DNA of 47,669 bases from Spirochaetes bacterium ADurb.BinA120 (GCA_002069125.1 MVZN01000019.1:1-47669); one strand, 5' to 3'; counted from the stretch's first letter, positions 15,400 to 27,933 are shown. The notes: generated by a model from the letters alone, not told the origin. Translations and numbers: made by a program.

Positions 15400-18300
15400 A
15401 TGCAAAAAGCAAGAAACGTATTGAATTTCGGTAAAATCGGCTCGAAACTCGACCTGCCGAACCTCATCGAAATACAACTGAAATCCTACGAGTGGTTTTT
15501 ACAGGATAAAATCGCGCCCAATAAAAGGAAAAGCCAGGGCCTCCAGGCGGTTTTCGAGGAGGTCTTTCCGATAGAAAGCCCGCATGAGGATGTCGTTCTC
15601 GAGTTTCTCAATTACGAGATCGGAACGCCCAAATACCCTGAAATAGAATGCAAGGAGCGGGATGCGACATACGCCGCGCCGCTAAAGGCGACGATTCGTC
15701 TTATTAAAAAGGACAGCATGGAGGTCCGTGAGCAAACCGTCTATATGGGCGATATACCGCTGATGACGCCGCGCGGCACCTTCATTATAAACGGCGCCGA
15801 ACGGGTCGTGGTCAACCAGCTCCACCGCTCGCCGGGTATCTTCTTCTCCTATGACGAGATAGAACGCGTCTACACGGTACGGGTGATTCCCGACAGGGGT
15901 TCCTGGCTGGAGTTCGAGATGGACTCCAAGGGTTACCTCGTGGCGCGGATAGACCGCAAAAAAAAGTTCCCCATTACCCAGCTCGTCAAGGCGCTCGAAT
16001 ACGAAACGAACGACGAGGTGGTCGCCCTGTTCTACGACACCAGGACCGTAAAGCTCTCCAGCGAAGAGGCCTTCGAGGGGCTTATTGGGAGACGCGTGGC
16101 CAGGGACGTTGTGAGCAAGGAAACGGGCGAGGTGATCATAGAGGCCGCCGGCAGGATCAATATCGATATAATTGACCGGCTGAGGGAAGAGAAGGTTAAG
16201 GAAGTAAGCCTCATCGAATTCCCGAACAACAAGGACGACGCGTATCTTTATAATTCTCTCGAAAAGGATGAATGCAAGAGTTCTGTAGAGGCGATCCTAA
16301 AGATGCACCAGAACCTGAGGCCGGGCGAGCCGTCCAATATTGACAATGCCCGCAACGAACTCGACAGGCTCTTTTTCAATCCGCGGACATACAACCTCGG
16401 GGCCGTTGGCCGATACAAGATCAATAAAAAGTTCGACCACATGAGGGAATTCGGCTACGGCGGCCCAGACGCTCCAAAGGAGGAGACGCTTACCAAAAAA
16501 GACATTGTCGCGTCCGTGAAATACCTCCTCTTCCTCATCGCCGAGGCGGACGGATACCATGTGGACGATATCGACCATCTGGGCAACCGCAGGGTCCGCT
16601 CGGTCGGCGAACTGATAATGAACCAGATAAAGGTGGGCTTTCAGCGCATGGAGCGCGTCATTAAGGAGAGGATGACGATTCAGGACCTCGACCAGGTGAC
16701 GCCGCAGGCGCTTATTAGCATAAAGCCCATTACAGCCGTGATAAACGAGTTTTTCGGTTCGAGCCAGCTCTCACAGTTCATGGACCAGACCAATCCGCTG
16801 GCCGAGCTTACCCACAAACGCAGGCTTAACGCTTTGGGGCCCGGCGGACTCTCGCGGGAGCGCGCCGGATTCGAGGTGCGCGACGTGCATCCATCCCATT
16901 ATGGAAGGATGTGCCCGATCGAGACCCCGGAGGGGCCGAACATAGGACTGATTGTGTCCATGAGCACTTATGCGCGAATCAACGACTACGGGTTTCTCGA
17001 GACGCCTTACAGGGCCGTGGAGAAGGGCAAGCTGTCCGACAGGGTCGACTATCTGACCGCCGACATGGAGGACCGGTACTTCATAGCGCAGGCGAACGCT
17101 CCACTCGACGATCATGGCAATCTGATGAAAGGCCTTAACCCGGCCAGGAACAGGGGAAACTTCCCGTATAAAAAGGCCAATGAGATCCAATACATGGACG
17201 TTTCGCCCTCGCAGGTCTTTTCGGTTTCGACCTGTCTGATCCCGTTTCTGGAGCACGACGACGCAAACCGGGCGCTGATGGGTTCGAACATGCAGCGCCA
17301 GGCGGTGCCGCTGCTTACCTCGGAGACGCCCCTGGTGGGGACCGGAATCGAGGCCGCGGCCGCCTACGACTCGGGCGTGCTTTTAGCGGCTGCGCGTGGC
17401 GGAGAGGTGGTCTACTCCGACGCCAAGATGATAAAGATCAAGACCTCCGGCGGAGAGATCGATGAGTATCCGCTTCTTAAATTCAAGCGAACCAACCAGG
17501 GGACGTGCTTCAACCAGACGCCGATCGTGCGCGAGGGGCAGAGGATAAAGGCGGGCGATGTAATCGCCGACGGTCCCGCCACCGACAGCGGAAGGCTGGC
17601 CCTAGGGAAGAACATACTCGTCGCCTTTATGCCCTGGATGGGGTACAACTTCGAGGACGCCATCCTGATATCCGAGCGCCTTGTACAGGAGGACATATTC
17701 ACCTCGGTGCACGTGGAGCAATTCGAGATCGAGGCCCGCGAAACCAAACTGGGCCGCGAGGTCATTACCAGGGACATCCCGAACCTTTCCGAAAAGGCCT
17801 TCCGTGATCTCGACCAGGACGGCGTTGTGCGCGTAGGGGCCTACGTCAATCCGGACGACATACTCGTCGGCAAGGTGACGCCGAAGGGCGAACAGGACCT
17901 CACTCCCGAGTACAAGCTTTTACATTCCATCTTCGGGGAGAAGGCGCGGGAGGTGCGAGACACATCCCTGCGCGTGCCAAACGGCATCGAGGGCATAATC
18001 CTGGACGTTAAGCGCTTTTCGCGCGAAAACGGGGACGAGCTCGCTCCCGGAGTTGAGGAGCTCGTAAAGGTCTACATAGCGACCAAAAGAAAAATCTCGG
18101 TCGGCGACAAGATGGCGGGGCGCCATGGGAACAAGGGGGTCATCTCGCGCGTTGTGCCGGCTTACGACATGCCCTATCTCCCCGACGGGACCCCCATCGA
18201 TATCATGCTGAACCCGCTTTCCGTCCCCTCCCGTATGAACCTGGGGCAGCTTCTCGAGACGGAACTTGGATGGGCCGCGAAGGAGCTTAACCTTCTCATT

Positions 18301-18870
18301 GAGACGCCGATATTCGACGGAGCCGAGGAGCCGGATATACGCGAGTATCTGAAAAAGGCCGGCCTGCCAGAGGATTCGAAGAGCGTGCTCTACGATGGAA
18401 GGACCGGAAAGCCTTTTGAAAACCGGGTTATGGTCGGCCAGATATACATGCTGAAGCTCGCCCACATGGTGGACGACAAGATACACGCGCGTTCCACGGG
18501 GCCCTACTCCCTGGTTACACAGCAGCCCCTCGGCGGCAAGGCCCAGTTCGGCGGCCAGCGGCTGGGGGAGATGGAGGTATGGGCGCTCGAGGCTTACGGC
18601 GCGGCATATACACTGCAGGAGCTGCTTACCGTAAAATCGGACGATATGCTGGGCCGCGCTCGTATATACGAGGCCATAGTGAAGGGGATCAACACTACGG
18701 CTCCGGGCATACCGGAATCCTTTAACGTGCTGGTGCAGGAGCTCCGGGGCCTTGCGCTGGACGTGAAGATCTACGACGAAAGCGGCAACGAAATAAGCCT
18801 CTCCGAATGGAGCGAGGGATTCAGCAAGCCCAAAAGGAAGATCAAGATCGACACGCTGCAGAATATATGA
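15400..18870 (+). CDS. rpoB: DNA-directed RNA polymerase subunit beta
   Basis: The beta subunit forms half of the catalytic cleft. The product is 1156 residues from this start. Conserved segments include the rifampicin pocket ([20 protein letters not shown]), the [18 protein letters not shown] block, [39 protein letters not shown] and the C-terminal [23 protein letters not shown]. Asn (codon 16828-16830) replaces the Ser equivalent to E. coli S531, as in spirochaetes that are naturally rifampicin-resistant. GAGGAT (15385-15390) lies 9 nt before ATG 15400. An in-frame ATG at 15376 would add eight residues but has no ribosome-binding site. The stop is 46 bp before rpoC. Confidence 0.98.
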   Translation: MQKARNVLNFGKIGSKLDLPNLIEIQLKSYEWFLQDKIAPNKRKSQGLQAVFEEVFPIESPHEDVVLEFLNYEIGTPKYPEIECKERDATYAAPLKATIRLIKKDSMEVREQTVYMGDIPLMTPRGTFIINGAERVVVNQLHRSPGIFFSYDEIERVYTVRVIPDRGSWLEFEMDSKGYLVARIDRKKKFPITQLVKALEYETNDEVVALFYDTRTVKLSSEEAFEGLIGRRVARDVVSKETGEVIIEAAGRINIDIIDRLREEKVKEVSLIEFPNNKDDAYLYNSLEKDECKSSVEAILKMHQNLRPGEPSNIDNARNELDRLFFNPRTYNLGAVGRYKINKKFDHMREFGYGGPDAPKEETLTKKDIVASVKYLLFLIAEADGYHVDDIDHLGNRRVRSVGELIMNQIKVGFQRMERVIKERMTIQDLDQVTPQALISIKPITAVINEFFGSSQLSQFMDQTNPLAELTHKRRLNALGPGGLSRERAGFEVRDVHPSHYGRMCPIETPEGPNIGLIVSMSTYARINDYGFLETPYRAVEKGKLSDRVDYLTADMEDRYFIAQANAPLDDHGNLMKGLNPARNRGNFPYKKANEIQYMDVSPSQVFSVSTCLIPFLEHDDANRALMGSNMQRQAVPLLTSETPLVGTGIEAAAAYDSGVLLAAARGGEVVYSDAKMIKIKTSGGEIDEYPLLKFKRTNQGTCFNQTPIVREGQRIKAGDVIADGPATDSGRLALGKNILVAFMPWMGYNFEDAILISERLVQEDIFTSVHVEQFEIEARETKLGREVITRDIPNLSEKAFRDLDQDGVVRVGAYVNPDDILVGKVTPKGEQDLTPEYKLLHSIFGEKAREVRDTSLRVPNGIEGIILDVKRFSRENGDELAPGVEELVKVYIATKRKISVGDKMAGRHGNKGVISRVVPAYDMPYLPDGTPIDIMLNPLSVPSRMNLGQLLETELGWAAKELNLLIETPIFDGAEEPDIREYLKKAGLPEDSKSVLYDGRTGKPFENRVMVGQIYMLKLAHMVDDKIHARSTGPYSLVTQQPLGGKAQFGGQRLGEMEVWALEAYGAAYTLQELLTVKSDDMLGRARIYEAIVKGINTTAPGIPESFNVLVQELRGLALDVKIYDESGNEISLSEWSEGFSKPKRKIKIDTLQNI

Positions 18871-18916
18871 GTGAAACGCGCTTTTCGAGGACATCTTTAC
18901 TGTAGAAGGATGAACA

Positions 18917-21900
18917 ATGAGGGATTTTAACGATTTCAATTCGATGCAGATACGGCTCGCCTCCCCAGACCTCATTCGCGACTGGTCGTACGGAGAGGTA
19001 AAGAAACCAGAAACGCTGAACTACCGAACGCTCAAGCCGGAGCGCGACGGCCTTTTCTGCGAGAAAATCTTCGGTACGACGAAGGAGTGGGAGTGCTACT
19101 GCGGCAAGTTCAAGTCCATCCGCTACAAGGGGGTGGTCTGCGACCGCTGCGGCGTGGAGGTTACCCATTACAAGGTGCGCCGGGAAAGGGGGGGGCACAT
19201 AGAGCTTGCCTGCCCGGTCGCCCACATCTGGTATTACCGCTCGGTACCGTCGCGCATGGGGCTTCTTCTCAACATGACGGTCAATTCGCTCAAGTCGGTG
19301 CTCTATTACGAGAAATATATCGTCATAGAGCCCGGAGAGGCCGAGGAGGACAACATCAAAAGGGGTGATGTTCTCGACGAGGAGAGTTTCAATTTCTATT
19401 ACGAAAAATACGGCGATACCTTCGTCGCGGACATGGGGGCCGCGGCGATCAAGGAGCTCCTTCTCGGCATCGATCTGGACGAGGAATCGCGAATGCTGAG
19501 GACCGAGATTCTCGAAAAAGAGTCCCGCGTCGACAAAAAGCTAATTAAGCGGCTCGAGATCATAGAGGCTTTCCGCGACTCGGGCAACAAACCCGATTGG
19601 ATGATCCTGGACGTTATTCCGGTGATACCCCCGGAGCTCCGCCCGATGGTGCAGCTTGACGGAGGGCGTTTCGCGACATCCGACCTTAACGACCTGTACC
19701 GCCGCGTCATAAACCGTAATAACCGCCTGAAGAGGCTTCTTATGCTGCGCGCCCCCGAGATAATCGTGCGCAACGAGAAAAGAATGCTACAGGAGGCGGT
19801 TGACGCGCTTTTCGACAACAGCCGCCGCAAGCGGGCGGTGAAGGGGAAGGGCAATCGTCCGCTGAAATCGATCTCGGACATGCTAAAGGGTAAACAGGGC
19901 CGTTTCCGCCAGAACCTGCTGGGCAAGCGCGTGGATTATTCGGGCCGCTCGGTAATCGTTATCGGACCGGAACTAAAACTCTATCAATGCGGCCTGCCGA
20001 AAAAGATGGCGATCGAACTCTTCAAGCCGTTCATCATGAAGCGCCTTGTCGACAAGGACTACGTGCAGAACATTAAATCCGCCAAAAAGATGGTGGAAAA
20101 CGAACGCCCCGAGGTGTGGGAGGTCCTGGAAGAGGTGATATCCGAGCATCCGGTGCTCCTCAATCGCGCGCCGACGCTCCACCGTCTCGGCATCCAGGCG
20201 TTCGAGCCGATCATCGTCGAGGGGAAGGCGATTCGCCTGCACCCGCTGGTATGCCACGCGTACAATGCCGACTTCGACGGCGACCAGATGGCGGTGCATG
20301 TGCCGCTTTCCCCCAAGGCCCAGATCGAGTGCTGGACGCTCATGCTCTCGGCGAACAATCTGCTTTCGCCGGCGAACGGGCAGCCCATCGTAACCCCGAC
20401 GCAGGATATCGTTCTGGGGATATTCTACCTTACCATGGAGCTTCCGGACGCCGCGGGAACGGGCAGTTACTTCGATGAAGAGAGCGAGGTCCTAAGGGCC
20501 ATAGACTGCGGACAGGTCAACATCCGCTCCAAAATAAAATTCTGGATGGACGGGCAGTTCGTGGAGACCACCCCCGGGAGGCTGCTCTTCAACAAGGTCC
20601 TCCCCGAGGGCTATCCCTTCGTCAATACTGTAATCAACGACAAGGGCCTTTCTAAGATCATTTCCGGCATATTCCGCGCCTATGGCCCGACGGCGACCGT
20701 CAAGGTCCTGGACGATATCAAAGAGGCCGGCTATAAGTACGCGACGCTTTTCGCCCCGACCATAAGCGTTTCCGATATCGCCGTGCCTTCGAAGAAGCCC
20801 CAGATTATCAGCGAGGCCGACAAGAAGGTCGAAGAGATAGAAAACGAATATCGTAACGGATACATCACCAACGAAGAGCGTTACAACAGGGTGATCAACG
20901 TTTGGACCAACACTAATGAAATCATCGCCGACAACATGCTCGAGGAGCTGGAAAGCAATCTATCCGGGCTTAACCCGATTTTCCTGATGGCACAATCGGG
21001 GGCCAGGGGCTCGAAGCAGCAGATACGCCAGCTCGCCGGAATGCGGGGCCTTATGGCGAAACCCTCGGGCGAGATAATCGACGTGCCGATCCGCGCGAAT
21101 TTCCGCGAGGGGCTGACCGTGCTCGAATACTTCATCTCGACCAACGGAGCGCGCAAGGGTCTGGCGGACACCGCGCTTAAGACCGCGGACGCCGGTTATC
21201 TCACGAGGCGCCTGGTGGACATAGCGCAGGACGTCGTCGTTACCATGGACGATTGCGGCACCACCGTGGGGATCGATCTCATTCCGATAAAGGAAGGGGA
21301 CGAGGTCATAGAGTCACTCGGCTCCAGGGCGCTCGGAAGGACGCTTCTGTACGATCTCGAGAACCCGGTGACCGGGGAGGTCATCTGCGGCGCCGACGAG
21401 ATAGTGACCGAAGAGGTCGCGGCGAGGATAGACGAGCTGAACATAGACTCCATCGAGATCCGTTCGGTGCTGACATGCGAGGCCCGTCACGGGGCGTGCG
21501 CCAAATGCTACGGGCGAAACCTGGCGACGGCCCGCGCGGTCGATATCGGCGAGGCGGTGGGGATAATCGCGGCGCAGTCCATAGGCCAGCCGGGAACTCA
21601 GCTTACGATGAGAACATTCCATATTGGAGGCATAGCCTCGCGCTCCGTCGAAGAGAGCGAGATCAAGCTCAATTATCCGGTATACCTTAAAAACCTGACA
21701 TTCCGCACCATCCGCACGGAGGAGAAGAAGACCATATCCGTGCGTAGGGGATACATGGTGGTGCAGCGCGTTATCGCCGAGATCGCGCTTAAGGGAGACG
21801 CCGAACCGGTGGTAAACGAGGGCGACAAGATTTACTCCGGGTCCATCGTGGCGAAGGATCCATCCGGGGAGAACATCACCTCGAAAAACGCGGGATTTAT

Positions 21901-23113
21901 AAAACTCGATAAAAAGAAGATATCCATTCTCGGCGACCCGCATTCCATCCCCGTAAATGTGGGCACGGAAATATACGCCAGGGAGGGAAAGTTCTACGAC
22001 CGGAGCGAGATACTGGCCTCGTTCGACCCATGGCTGGAGCCCATCATTACGGAGGGGGCCGGGCGTGTCGAATTCGTAGATATCGAGCTCAACAAGAGCA
22101 TGAGGGAGGAGATGGACCACCTCACCGGCAACATGAAGCGCGTTATCGTGGAATACAAGACCGAGAAGCTTCAGCCCCGCATAGACGTCTTTCCAGCCTC
22201 CGGGGAGGCCACGACATATCTTCTTCCAAAGGGCGCGCATCTGGTGGTGCACAGCGAAGAAACCGTCAGGGCGGGGGCCGTTCTGGCGAAAATACCGCGC
22301 GAGGTCGAGAAAACCAAGGATATTACCGGCGGTCTTCCCAGGGTTGCGGAGCTCTTCGAGGCGCGTACTCCGCGAGACGCGGCGACCCTTTCGGAAATCG
22401 ACGGAAAGGTCACGATAGGCGACACGGTCAAGAACAAACGTAAGATTATAATTGCCGGAGAGGACAAGGTCGAAAAGGAATATTCGATTCCATCGTCCAA
22501 GTTCCTGCGCGTGCTCGATGGTGACTGGATAGGCAAGGGGGAGAAGATAGATGATGGGCCGATCGACCCCCACGACATTCTCGCCATCAAGGGGCCCAGG
22601 GAGCTTCAGAGGTTCCTCGTCAACGAAATCCAGGGGGTGTATCGCCTGCAGGGTGTCGCGATCAACGACAAGCACATCGAGATAATCGTGCGCCAGATGT
22701 TGCGCAAGGTCCGTATAACCGAGCCGGGAGATACGACCTTCGTTATAGAGCAGATTATCGACAAGTTCGATTTTATGGACGAGAACGAGCGGGTGCTGAG
22801 TGAGGGGGGCAAGCCCGCAACCGCGATTCCGGTGCTGATGGGCATTACCAAGGCGGCCCTGAATACCGAATCCTTCATTTCGGCGGCTTCCTTTCAGGAG
22901 ACGACACGGGTGCTTACGGATGCGGCGATAAAGGGCAAGGTCGACCAGCTGCGGGGCCTCAAGGAGAATGTCATAATAGGCCACCTTATCCCCGCAGGGA
23001 CCGGCGTCAGGGCGCACGATAGAATAGAGGTATATCAGAACGAACCTGGCGATCTGGATGGTGTCCAGGCGGAAAAACCGCTGGACATGGAGGAGCAAGC
23101 GGCGGAGCAATAA
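18917..23113 (+). CDS. rpoC: DNA-directed RNA polymerase subunit beta'
   Basis: The beta' subunit carries the active-site magnesium. The 1398-residue product has the N-terminal zinc site C60, C62, C75, C78 (CYCGKF and CDRCGVEV). The catalytic NADFDGDQ is at about 450-456, with metal ligands D452, D454 and D456. The second zinc site lies in [16 protein letters not shown], and the bridge/trigger-loop region includes [16 protein letters not shown]. Length is typical for a polymerase without large inserts. A run of eight G (19188-19195) lies near the first zinc site and keeps the frame open. A hairpin separates it from rpsL. Confidence 0.98.
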   Translation: MRDFNDFNSMQIRLASPDLIRDWSYGEVKKPETLNYRTLKPERDGLFCEKIFGTTKEWECYCGKFKSIRYKGVVCDRCGVEVTHYKVRRERGGHIELACPVAHIWYYRSVPSRMGLLLNMTVNSLKSVLYYEKYIVIEPGEAEEDNIKRGDVLDEESFNFYYEKYGDTFVADMGAAAIKELLLGIDLDEESRMLRTEILEKESRVDKKLIKRLEIIEAFRDSGNKPDWMILDVIPVIPPELRPMVQLDGGRFATSDLNDLYRRVINRNNRLKRLLMLRAPEIIVRNEKRMLQEAVDALFDNSRRKRAVKGKGNRPLKSISDMLKGKQGRFRQNLLGKRVDYSGRSVIVIGPELKLYQCGLPKKMAIELFKPFIMKRLVDKDYVQNIKSAKKMVENERPEVWEVLEEVISEHPVLLNRAPTLHRLGIQAFEPIIVEGKAIRLHPLVCHAYNADFDGDQMAVHVPLSPKAQIECWTLMLSANNLLSPANGQPIVTPTQDIVLGIFYLTMELPDAAGTGSYFDEESEVLRAIDCGQVNIRSKIKFWMDGQFVETTPGRLLFNKVLPEGYPFVNTVINDKGLSKIISGIFRAYGPTATVKVLDDIKEAGYKYATLFAPTISVSDIAVPSKKPQIISEADKKVEEIENEYRNGYITNEERYNRVINVWTNTNEIIADNMLEELESNLSGLNPIFLMAQSGARGSKQQIRQLAGMRGLMAKPSGEIIDVPIRANFREGLTVLEYFISTNGARKGLADTALKTADAGYLTRRLVDIAQDVVVTMDDCGTTVGIDLIPIKEGDEVIESLGSRALGRTLLYDLENPVTGEVICGADEIVTEEVAARIDELNIDSIEIRSVLTCEARHGACAKCYGRNLATARAVDIGEAVGIIAAQSIGQPGTQLTMRTFHIGGIASRSVEESEIKLNYPVYLKNLTFRTIRTEEKKTISVRRGYMVVQRVIAEIALKGDAEPVVNEGDKIYSGSIVAKDPSGENITSKNAGFIKLDKKKISILGDPHSIPVNVGTEIYAREGKFYDRSEILASFDPWLEPIITEGAGRVEFVDIELNKSMREEMDHLTGNMKRVIVEYKTEKLQPRIDVFPASGEATTYLLPKGAHLVVHSEETVRAGAVLAKIPREVEKTKDITGGLPRVAELFEARTPRDAATLSEIDGKVTIGDTVKNKRKIIIAGEDKVEKEYSIPSSKFLRVLDGDWIGKGEKIDDGPIDPHDILAIKGPRELQRFLVNEIQGVYRLQGVAINDKHIEIIVRQMLRKVRITEPGDTTFVIEQIIDKFDFMDENERVLSEGGKPATAIPVLMGITKAALNTESFISAASFQETTRVLTDAAIKGKVDQLRGLKENVIIGHLIPAGTGVRAHDRIEVYQNEPGDLDGVQAEKPLDMEEQAAEQ

Positions 23114-23186
23114 AATCCTTGACAAAAGGGGCCTAAAATTTCAAGGGTAAAGCCACTCGCCGGGTAGATTCTCTCTGTCCACGTCT

Positions 23187-23207
23187 GGCCGGACTTCTCG
23201 TCCGGCC
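23187..23207 (+). promoter_or_regulatory. 8-bp hairpin between rpoC and rpsL
   Basis: GGCCGGAC (23187-23194) pairs with GTCCGGCC (23200-23207) over TTCTC. No T-run follows, so it is more likely a processing or stability element than a terminator. It sits in the 137-bp gap where the beta and str operons are joined. Confidence 0.5.
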
Positions 23208-23250
23208 GCCTGTAGCGGAGATTATATACGGTCATTATAGAGGAGTAAAG

Positions 23251-23625
23251 ATGCCAACTATCAATCAGCTTATTCGTATTGGACGGGAAAGCAAGAAGAA
23301 GAAATCCAAATCGCCCGCCCTGAAGTCCTGCCCGCAAAAGCGAGGCGTATGCACCCGCGTGATGACGGTGACGCCGAAGAAGCCGAACTCGGCGCTTCGC
23401 AAGATCGCCCGTGTGCGCCTGACCAACGGGATAGAGGTAACCGCCTACATCCCGGGCATCGGGCATAATCTTCAGGAGCACTCGGCCGTTTTGGTCCGGG
23501 GCGGAAGGGTGAAGGACCTTCCCGGGGTGCGATATCATATCGTTCGCGGAACGCTCGATTCGCTGGGTGTCGACTCGCGCCGGAAGAGCCGGTCCAAGTA
23601 CGGTTCCAAGAGGCCTAAGGCCTGA
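23251..23625 (+). CDS. rpsL: 30S ribosomal protein S12
   Basis: S12 lies in the decoding centre. The 124-residue product has [20 protein letters not shown] and [20 protein letters not shown], with wild-type lysines at both streptomycin-sensitive positions and the Asp that is methylthiolated in some bacteria. AGGAGTAAAG precedes the ATG. rpsG follows after 42 bp. Confidence 0.98.
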   Translation: MPTINQLIRIGRESKKKKSKSPALKSCPQKRGVCTRVMTVTPKKPNSALRKIARVRLTNGIEVTAYIPGIGHNLQEHSAVLVRGGRVKDLPGVRYHIVRGTLDSLGVDSRRKSRSKYGSKRPKA

Positions 23626-23667
23626 TTGCGTGGATGAAATTAAAGGATAGCGAATAAAGAGGATACG

Positions 23668-24138
23668 ATGTCAAGGAGAAGAAGACCCATTAAGCGGGAG
23701 GTGCTGCCCGATCCCAAGTACGGCAGCGTGCTCATCACCAAGTTTATTAACTGTATGATGTATGAGGGCAAGAAGGGGGTTTCGGAGGCCATATTTTATA
23801 GGGCCATGGACATACTCGAGCAGAGGGCCAAAAAGAACCCCGCCGAGATTTTTATGCAGGCGCTGGAAAACGTGAAGCCGGTAGTCGAGGTGAAGTCCCG
23901 GAGAGTGGGTGGCGCGACCTACCAGGTTCCTGTCGAGATACGTCCGGAACGGCGCCAGGCGCTCGGTATCCGCTGGATTATAAACTATTCGCGCTCCCGC
24001 TCGGAGAAGACGATGTTCCAGAAGCTCGCCGGCGAGCTGATGGACGCGTACAACAATACCGGCACCACAATTAAAAAGAAGGAAGACACGCACAAGATGG
24101 CGGAGGCCAACAAGGCCTTCTCGCATTACAAATTCTGA
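23668..24138 (+). CDS. rpsG: 30S ribosomal protein S7
   Basis: S7 nucleates the 30S head and contacts E-site tRNA. The 156-residue product shows [51 protein letters not shown] and a basic C-terminal tail ending AFSHYKF. Length and motifs are normal. Confidence 0.98.
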   Translation: MSRRRRPIKREVLPDPKYGSVLITKFINCMMYEGKKGVSEAIFYRAMDILEQRAKKNPAEIFMQALENVKPVVEVKSRRVGGATYQVPVEIRPERRQALGIRWIINYSRSRSEKTMFQKLAGELMDAYNNTGTTIKKKEDTHKMAEANKAFSHYKF

Positions 24139-24162
24139 AAGAGAATCTTTTCGATAAATAAT

Positions 24163-24193
24163 ATAAATACCAGGGGAAACCCCTGGTATTTAT
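24163..24193 (+). terminator. Perfect 14-bp hairpin between rpsG and fusA
   Basis: ATAAATACCAGGGG (24163-24176) and CCCCTGGTATTTAT (24180-24193) form a perfect stem with an AAA loop, starting 24 nt after the rpsG stop. Part of the T-rich tract is inside the stem, and GTATAT follows it. The hairpin should cause at least partial termination or protect upstream mRNA, setting rpsLG apart from fusA-tuf. No clear promoter follows it. Confidence 0.7.
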
Positions 24194-24314
24194 GTATATG
24201 GGGACGGGCCGACCGGCGCACGTGGTGTCGACCCGGCGGAGATTCAGACGCGTGGATAGGAGCGGATGGGACCGGCTTTGCTCCGGACGATTTTAGAGAA
24301 AGGGAAATGGGATC

Positions 24315-26402
24315 ATGGGAAGGGAGCTTCCTTTAAACAGGACCAGGAATATCGGCATTATGGCGCACATAGATGCCGGCAAGACCACGCTTACGGAGCG
24401 CATACTCTATTATACCGGTAAAACCTACAAGCTGGGCGAGGTGCACGAGGGCACGGCCGAGATGGACTGGATGGCGCAGGAAAAGGAGCGGGGGATCACC
24501 ATCACCGCCGCCGCCACAACTACCATGTGGAAAAACACGCGCATCAATATAATAGACACCCCCGGCCATGTCGACTTTACCATGGAGGTCGAGCGTTCCC
24601 TGAGGGTTCTGGATTCCGCCATCGCCGTTTTCGACGGAGTGGCCGGGGTCGAGCCGCAATCCGAAACGGTATGGAGGCAGGCCGACCGCTATCATATTCC
24701 CAGAATCTGCTTTGTCAATAAAATGGACCGCGTCGGCGCCGATTTCGAACGCTGCCTGGCGATGATAAGGGATAAATTATTCGCGCGTCCACTGGCGCTC
24801 GAGGTGCCGATGGGAGCGGAGGACCGATTCGCCGGAGTGGTCGATCTGGTTCGGATGAAGAGCATAGTATGGACGGATCAGGCAGGCGAGCATTTTGAAG
24901 AGAAGGAGATACCGCCCGAATATGCGGACATCGCCGCGGGGTACCGCGAGCGGCTGATCGACGCGCTTTCGGAGGGAAATGACGAGATAATGGAGGCATT
25001 TATCGAGGGTGCCGAATTGGATGAGAGCCTTGTCCGAAAGGCCATCCGCGAGCTTACCCTTTCATTGGATTTCTTTCCGGTTTTCTGCGGAAGCGCGCTT
25101 AAAAACCGCGGAGTGCAGCCCCTACTGGACGCGATCGTGGATTATCTTCCCTCCCCCAGGGACATCAAGCCCGTCGAAGGGCATAACCCGAAGAAACTGG
25201 AACAGGTCGAGTTGCGTGAGGCGAGCGACAAGGAGCCGTTTTCGGCTTTGGTCTTTAAGATCATGTCGGACCCATATGTGGGGAGGCTCTCGTATATGCG
25301 GGTATATTCGGGGCATATCAGGACAGGGGACGCCGCGCTGAATGTCACCGATGGGAGAAAGGAGCGCATTGGAAGAATCCTGCGGATGCACGCAAACGAC
25401 AGGGAGGAGGTCTCGGAGGTCTATACCGGAGACATCGTCGCGCTTGTGGGGCTAAAGTCGGCCCGCACGGGCGACACCCTCTGTGACGAAAAGTCACCGA
25501 TACTTCTCGAAAAAATGGAGTTTCCGGAGCCCGTAATTTCAATCGCGATAGAGCCGCGCAGCAAGGCCGACCAGGACAAGATGAACGCCGCCCTCCATCG
25601 TCTGGAGGACGAGGACCCGACATTCAGGGTCAAGGTCGATGAAGATACAGGGCAGAACCTGATTTCGGGCATGGGCGAACTCCATCTTGAGATCATAATC
25701 GACAGGCTTACGAACGAATTCAATGTAAGCGCCAATATCGGCAAGCCCCAGGTTGCGTACAAGGAAACCATCACCCGCAGGGTCGAGATGGAGAACCGGT
25801 ACGAAAGGCAGATAGGCGCAAAAAACCAGTTTGGCCATGTCGTGCTCGTTCTCGAGCCCGCGAAGCCAGCGTCGGGAATTCTGTTCGAAAACCGGCTCCA
25901 GGCAGGAGTGATTCCGGAGGCTTTTGTCCCGGTAATCGAAAGCGGCGTCCGCGACGCGATGGAGGCCGGGGTTCTTGCCGGTTATCGGATGGTGGACGTA
26001 AAGGTGGCGCTTGTCGGATCGTCCTACAACGAGGCGGATTCGGTCGATGTGGCGTACAGAATAGCGGCGACAGTGGCCGTTAAGGACGGGGCGCGCAAGG
26101 CCGAGCCGACTCTGCTTGAGCCCATCATGAAACTGGAGGTGGTGGTCCCCGAGGAATACATGGGCGATATCATTAACGACATAAACAGCCGCCGCGGAAA
26201 GATAGATGGGATCGGGATGCAGGGGCAGTTAAGGGTGATAGACGCTCACGTGCCGCTCTCGGAGGTATTTGGGTACGCGACCGGGATGCGCTCCCTGAGC
26301 CAGGGCAGGGCCTCGCACACCCTCCAGTTCAGCCATTACGACCAGGTCCCAAGATCCATTACGGAGACCATCGTGGCGCGCCTGACGGGCAGGCTCTACT
26401 GA
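24315..26402 (+). CDS. fusA: Elongation factor G
   Basis: EF-G drives ribosomal translocation with GTP. The 695-residue product has G1 AHIDAGKT (17-24), G2 [11 protein letters not shown]3 DTPGHVDF, G4 NKMD, domain II, domain III ([20 protein letters not shown]), and domains IV-V ([18 protein letters not shown]). Spirochaetes commonly encode two EF-G types, one for translocation and one for recycling. The location in the str cluster and canonical GTPase motifs favour the translocase, but this was not tested. An AGAAAGGG-like site precedes the ATG. Confidence 0.96.
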   Translation: MGRELPLNRTRNIGIMAHIDAGKTTLTERILYYTGKTYKLGEVHEGTAEMDWMAQEKERGITITAAATTTMWKNTRINIIDTPGHVDFTMEVERSLRVLDSAIAVFDGVAGVEPQSETVWRQADRYHIPRICFVNKMDRVGADFERCLAMIRDKLFARPLALEVPMGAEDRFAGVVDLVRMKSIVWTDQAGEHFEEKEIPPEYADIAAGYRERLIDALSEGNDEIMEAFIEGAELDESLVRKAIRELTLSLDFFPVFCGSALKNRGVQPLLDAIVDYLPSPRDIKPVEGHNPKKLEQVELREASDKEPFSALVFKIMSDPYVGRLSYMRVYSGHIRTGDAALNVTDGRKERIGRILRMHANDREEVSEVYTGDIVALVGLKSARTGDTLCDEKSPILLEKMEFPEPVISIAIEPRSKADQDKMNAALHRLEDEDPTFRVKVDEDTGQNLISGMGELHLEIIIDRLTNEFNVSANIGKPQVAYKETITRRVEMENRYERQIGAKNQFGHVVLVLEPAKPASGILFENRLQAGVIPEAFVPVIESGVRDAMEAGVLAGYRMVDVKVALVGSSYNEADSVDVAYRIAATVAVKDGARKAEPTLLEPIMKLEVVVPEEYMGDIINDINSRRGKIDGIGMQGQLRVIDAHVPLSEVFGYATGMRSLSQGRASHTLQFSHYDQVPRSITETIVARLTGRLY

Positions 26403-26463
26403 AAAATGCCGGGATGTGACGGACGGAAACATCCCAAAAATGACAAGAATAGGAATTAATTTG

Positions 26464-26492
26464 TTGACAGAATGGGCCCGTATTTTTTAAAT
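26464..26492 (+). promoter_or_regulatory. Strong candidate tuf promoter
   Basis: A perfect TTGACA (26464-26469) is followed after 17 bp by TTAAAT (26487-26492, four of six), embedded in an AT-rich patch. Transcription would begin near 26500 and leave a leader of about 170 nt before tuf. An internal promoter here would allow EF-Tu to be made in excess of EF-G. Confidence 0.65.
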
Positions 26493-26521
26493 TCATACAC
26501 TCGGATTTTGTATGCACGGGC

Positions 26522-26562
26522 GAGGATGTCCTGTAAGTTTTCTGGATTTCCATCCTCTTTTA
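26522..26562 (+). promoter_or_regulatory. Terminator-like hairpin in the tuf leader
   Basis: GAGGATG (26522-26528) pairs with CATCCTC (26551-26557), extended inside by TCC/GGA with a bulge, and is followed by TTTTACTT. Placed inside the tuf leader soon after the predicted start, it has the form of a leader attenuator. No short leader peptide or known riboswitch is evident. Confidence 0.4.
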
Positions 26563-26672
26563 CTTGTAAATAGCACAATATCGCCGGTATTCTGTGAGCG
26601 CGAGGGCCCGGTTGGATGCCGTGTGAAGCGCGGGTATCATCTATCGACGAATAATTTTTAAGGAGAAATACA

Positions 26673-27887
26673 ATGGCAAAGGAAAAATTTGACAGGTCGA
26701 AACCGCATGTTAACGTAGGGACGATTGGACATATCGACCATGGCAAGACCACCTTGACGTCCGCGATAACCAAATGCCTCGCGGCGGCCATAGGCGGAAA
26801 GAACAAGGCGATCAACTACGATCAGATTGACAACGCTCCCGAGGAGAAGGCGCGCGGCATAACGATCGCGACCTCCCACCAGGAATATGAGACCAAGAAC
26901 CGTCATTATGCCCATGTTGACTGCCCGGGCCATGCCGATTATATCAAGAACATGATAACCGGCGCCGCGCAGATGGACGCCGCCATTCTCGTGGTCGCGG
27001 CCACCGATGGCCCCATGCCCCAGACGAAGGAGCACGTTCTCCTGGCCCGCCAGGTTAACGTTCCCTATATCGTAGTTTTCCTTAACAAGGTCGACCAGCT
27101 CGATCCGGCCGACCGCGCCGAACTCATCGAGCTCGTCGAGATGGAAGTCCGTGAGCTTCTGAGCAAGTATGAATATCCCGGTGACGAGATTCCAATCGTT
27201 CCCGGCTCCGCTCTCAAGGCCATGGAGTGCGGCTGCGGAAAGGCGGATTGTGAGGCCTGCGGCCCCATTCTCAAGCTCGCCGATGCGCTGGATTCCTATA
27301 TCCCGACCCCGGAGCGCGCCAAGGACAAGCCCTTCCTAATGCCGATCGAGGACGTTTTCTCCATTACCGGCCGCGGAACGGTTGTGACCGGAAGAATTGA
27401 GCGCGGGATGGTGAAAACCGGAGAGGAAGTCGAGATCGTGGGTTTTGTCGAGACCAAGAAGACGGTTTGCACCGGCGTCGAGATGTTCCGCAAGATATTG
27501 GACGAGGGCGTGGCCGGCGACAATGTGGGCTGCCTGCTTCGCGGCACGGCGAAAGAGGAGGTTGAGCGCGGACAGGTGCTCGCCAAACCCGGTTCCATCA
27601 CCCCCCACAAGAAGTTCCTTGGCGAGGTATACGTGCTTTCCAAGGAAGAGGGAGGGAGGCACACTCCTTTCTTCAATAACTATCGTCCCCAGTTCTATTT
27701 CCGAACCACGGACGTGACCGGCATGATCGAACTGCCCGAGGGCGTGGAGATGGTTATGCCTGGTGACAACATCACGATGACGGTGGAGCTTATTACGCCG
27801 ATCGCGATGGAGGAAACCCTTCGGTTTGCGATCCGCGAGGGCGGGAGAACGGTCGGCGCCGGGGTTGTTACCAAGATCCTGGAATAA
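26673..27887 (+). CDS. tuf: Elongation factor Tu
   Basis: EF-Tu delivers aminoacyl-tRNA to the ribosome. The 404-residue product has GHIDHGKT (19-26), the effector segment [27 protein letters not shown] and domain II-III signatures. It resembles the Leptospira protein more than the E. coli one. An insert in the G domain, [14 protein letters not shown], places four cysteines at 186, 188, 193 and 196, a possible metal site. AAGGAG lies 7 nt before the ATG. No second tuf copy is seen in the window. Confidence 0.98.
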   Translation: MAKEKFDRSKPHVNVGTIGHIDHGKTTLTSAITKCLAAAIGGKNKAINYDQIDNAPEEKARGITIATSHQEYETKNRHYAHVDCPGHADYIKNMITGAAQMDAAILVVAATDGPMPQTKEHVLLARQVNVPYIVVFLNKVDQLDPADRAELIELVEMEVRELLSKYEYPGDEIPIVPGSALKAMECGCGKADCEACGPILKLADALDSYIPTPERAKDKPFLMPIEDVFSITGRGTVVTGRIERGMVKTGEEVEIVGFVETKKTVCTGVEMFRKILDEGVAGDNVGCLLRGTAKEEVERGQVLAKPGSITPHKKFLGEVYVLSKEEGGRHTPFFNNYRPQFYFRTTDVTGMIELPEGVEMVMPGDNITMTVELITPIAMEETLRFAIREGGRTVGAGVVTKILE

Positions 27888-27933
27888 ATTGTAAAAATAA
27901 CTTGAATTAATAGGCCTGTGCCTGAATAGTTGT

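Noticed and set aside
21314-23125. 603-codon open frame on the minus strand opposite rpoC
   Set aside because: It is a shadow of the rpoC frame in GC-rich DNA; the plus strand encodes unmistakable RpoC motifs and the antisense product has no recognisable pattern.
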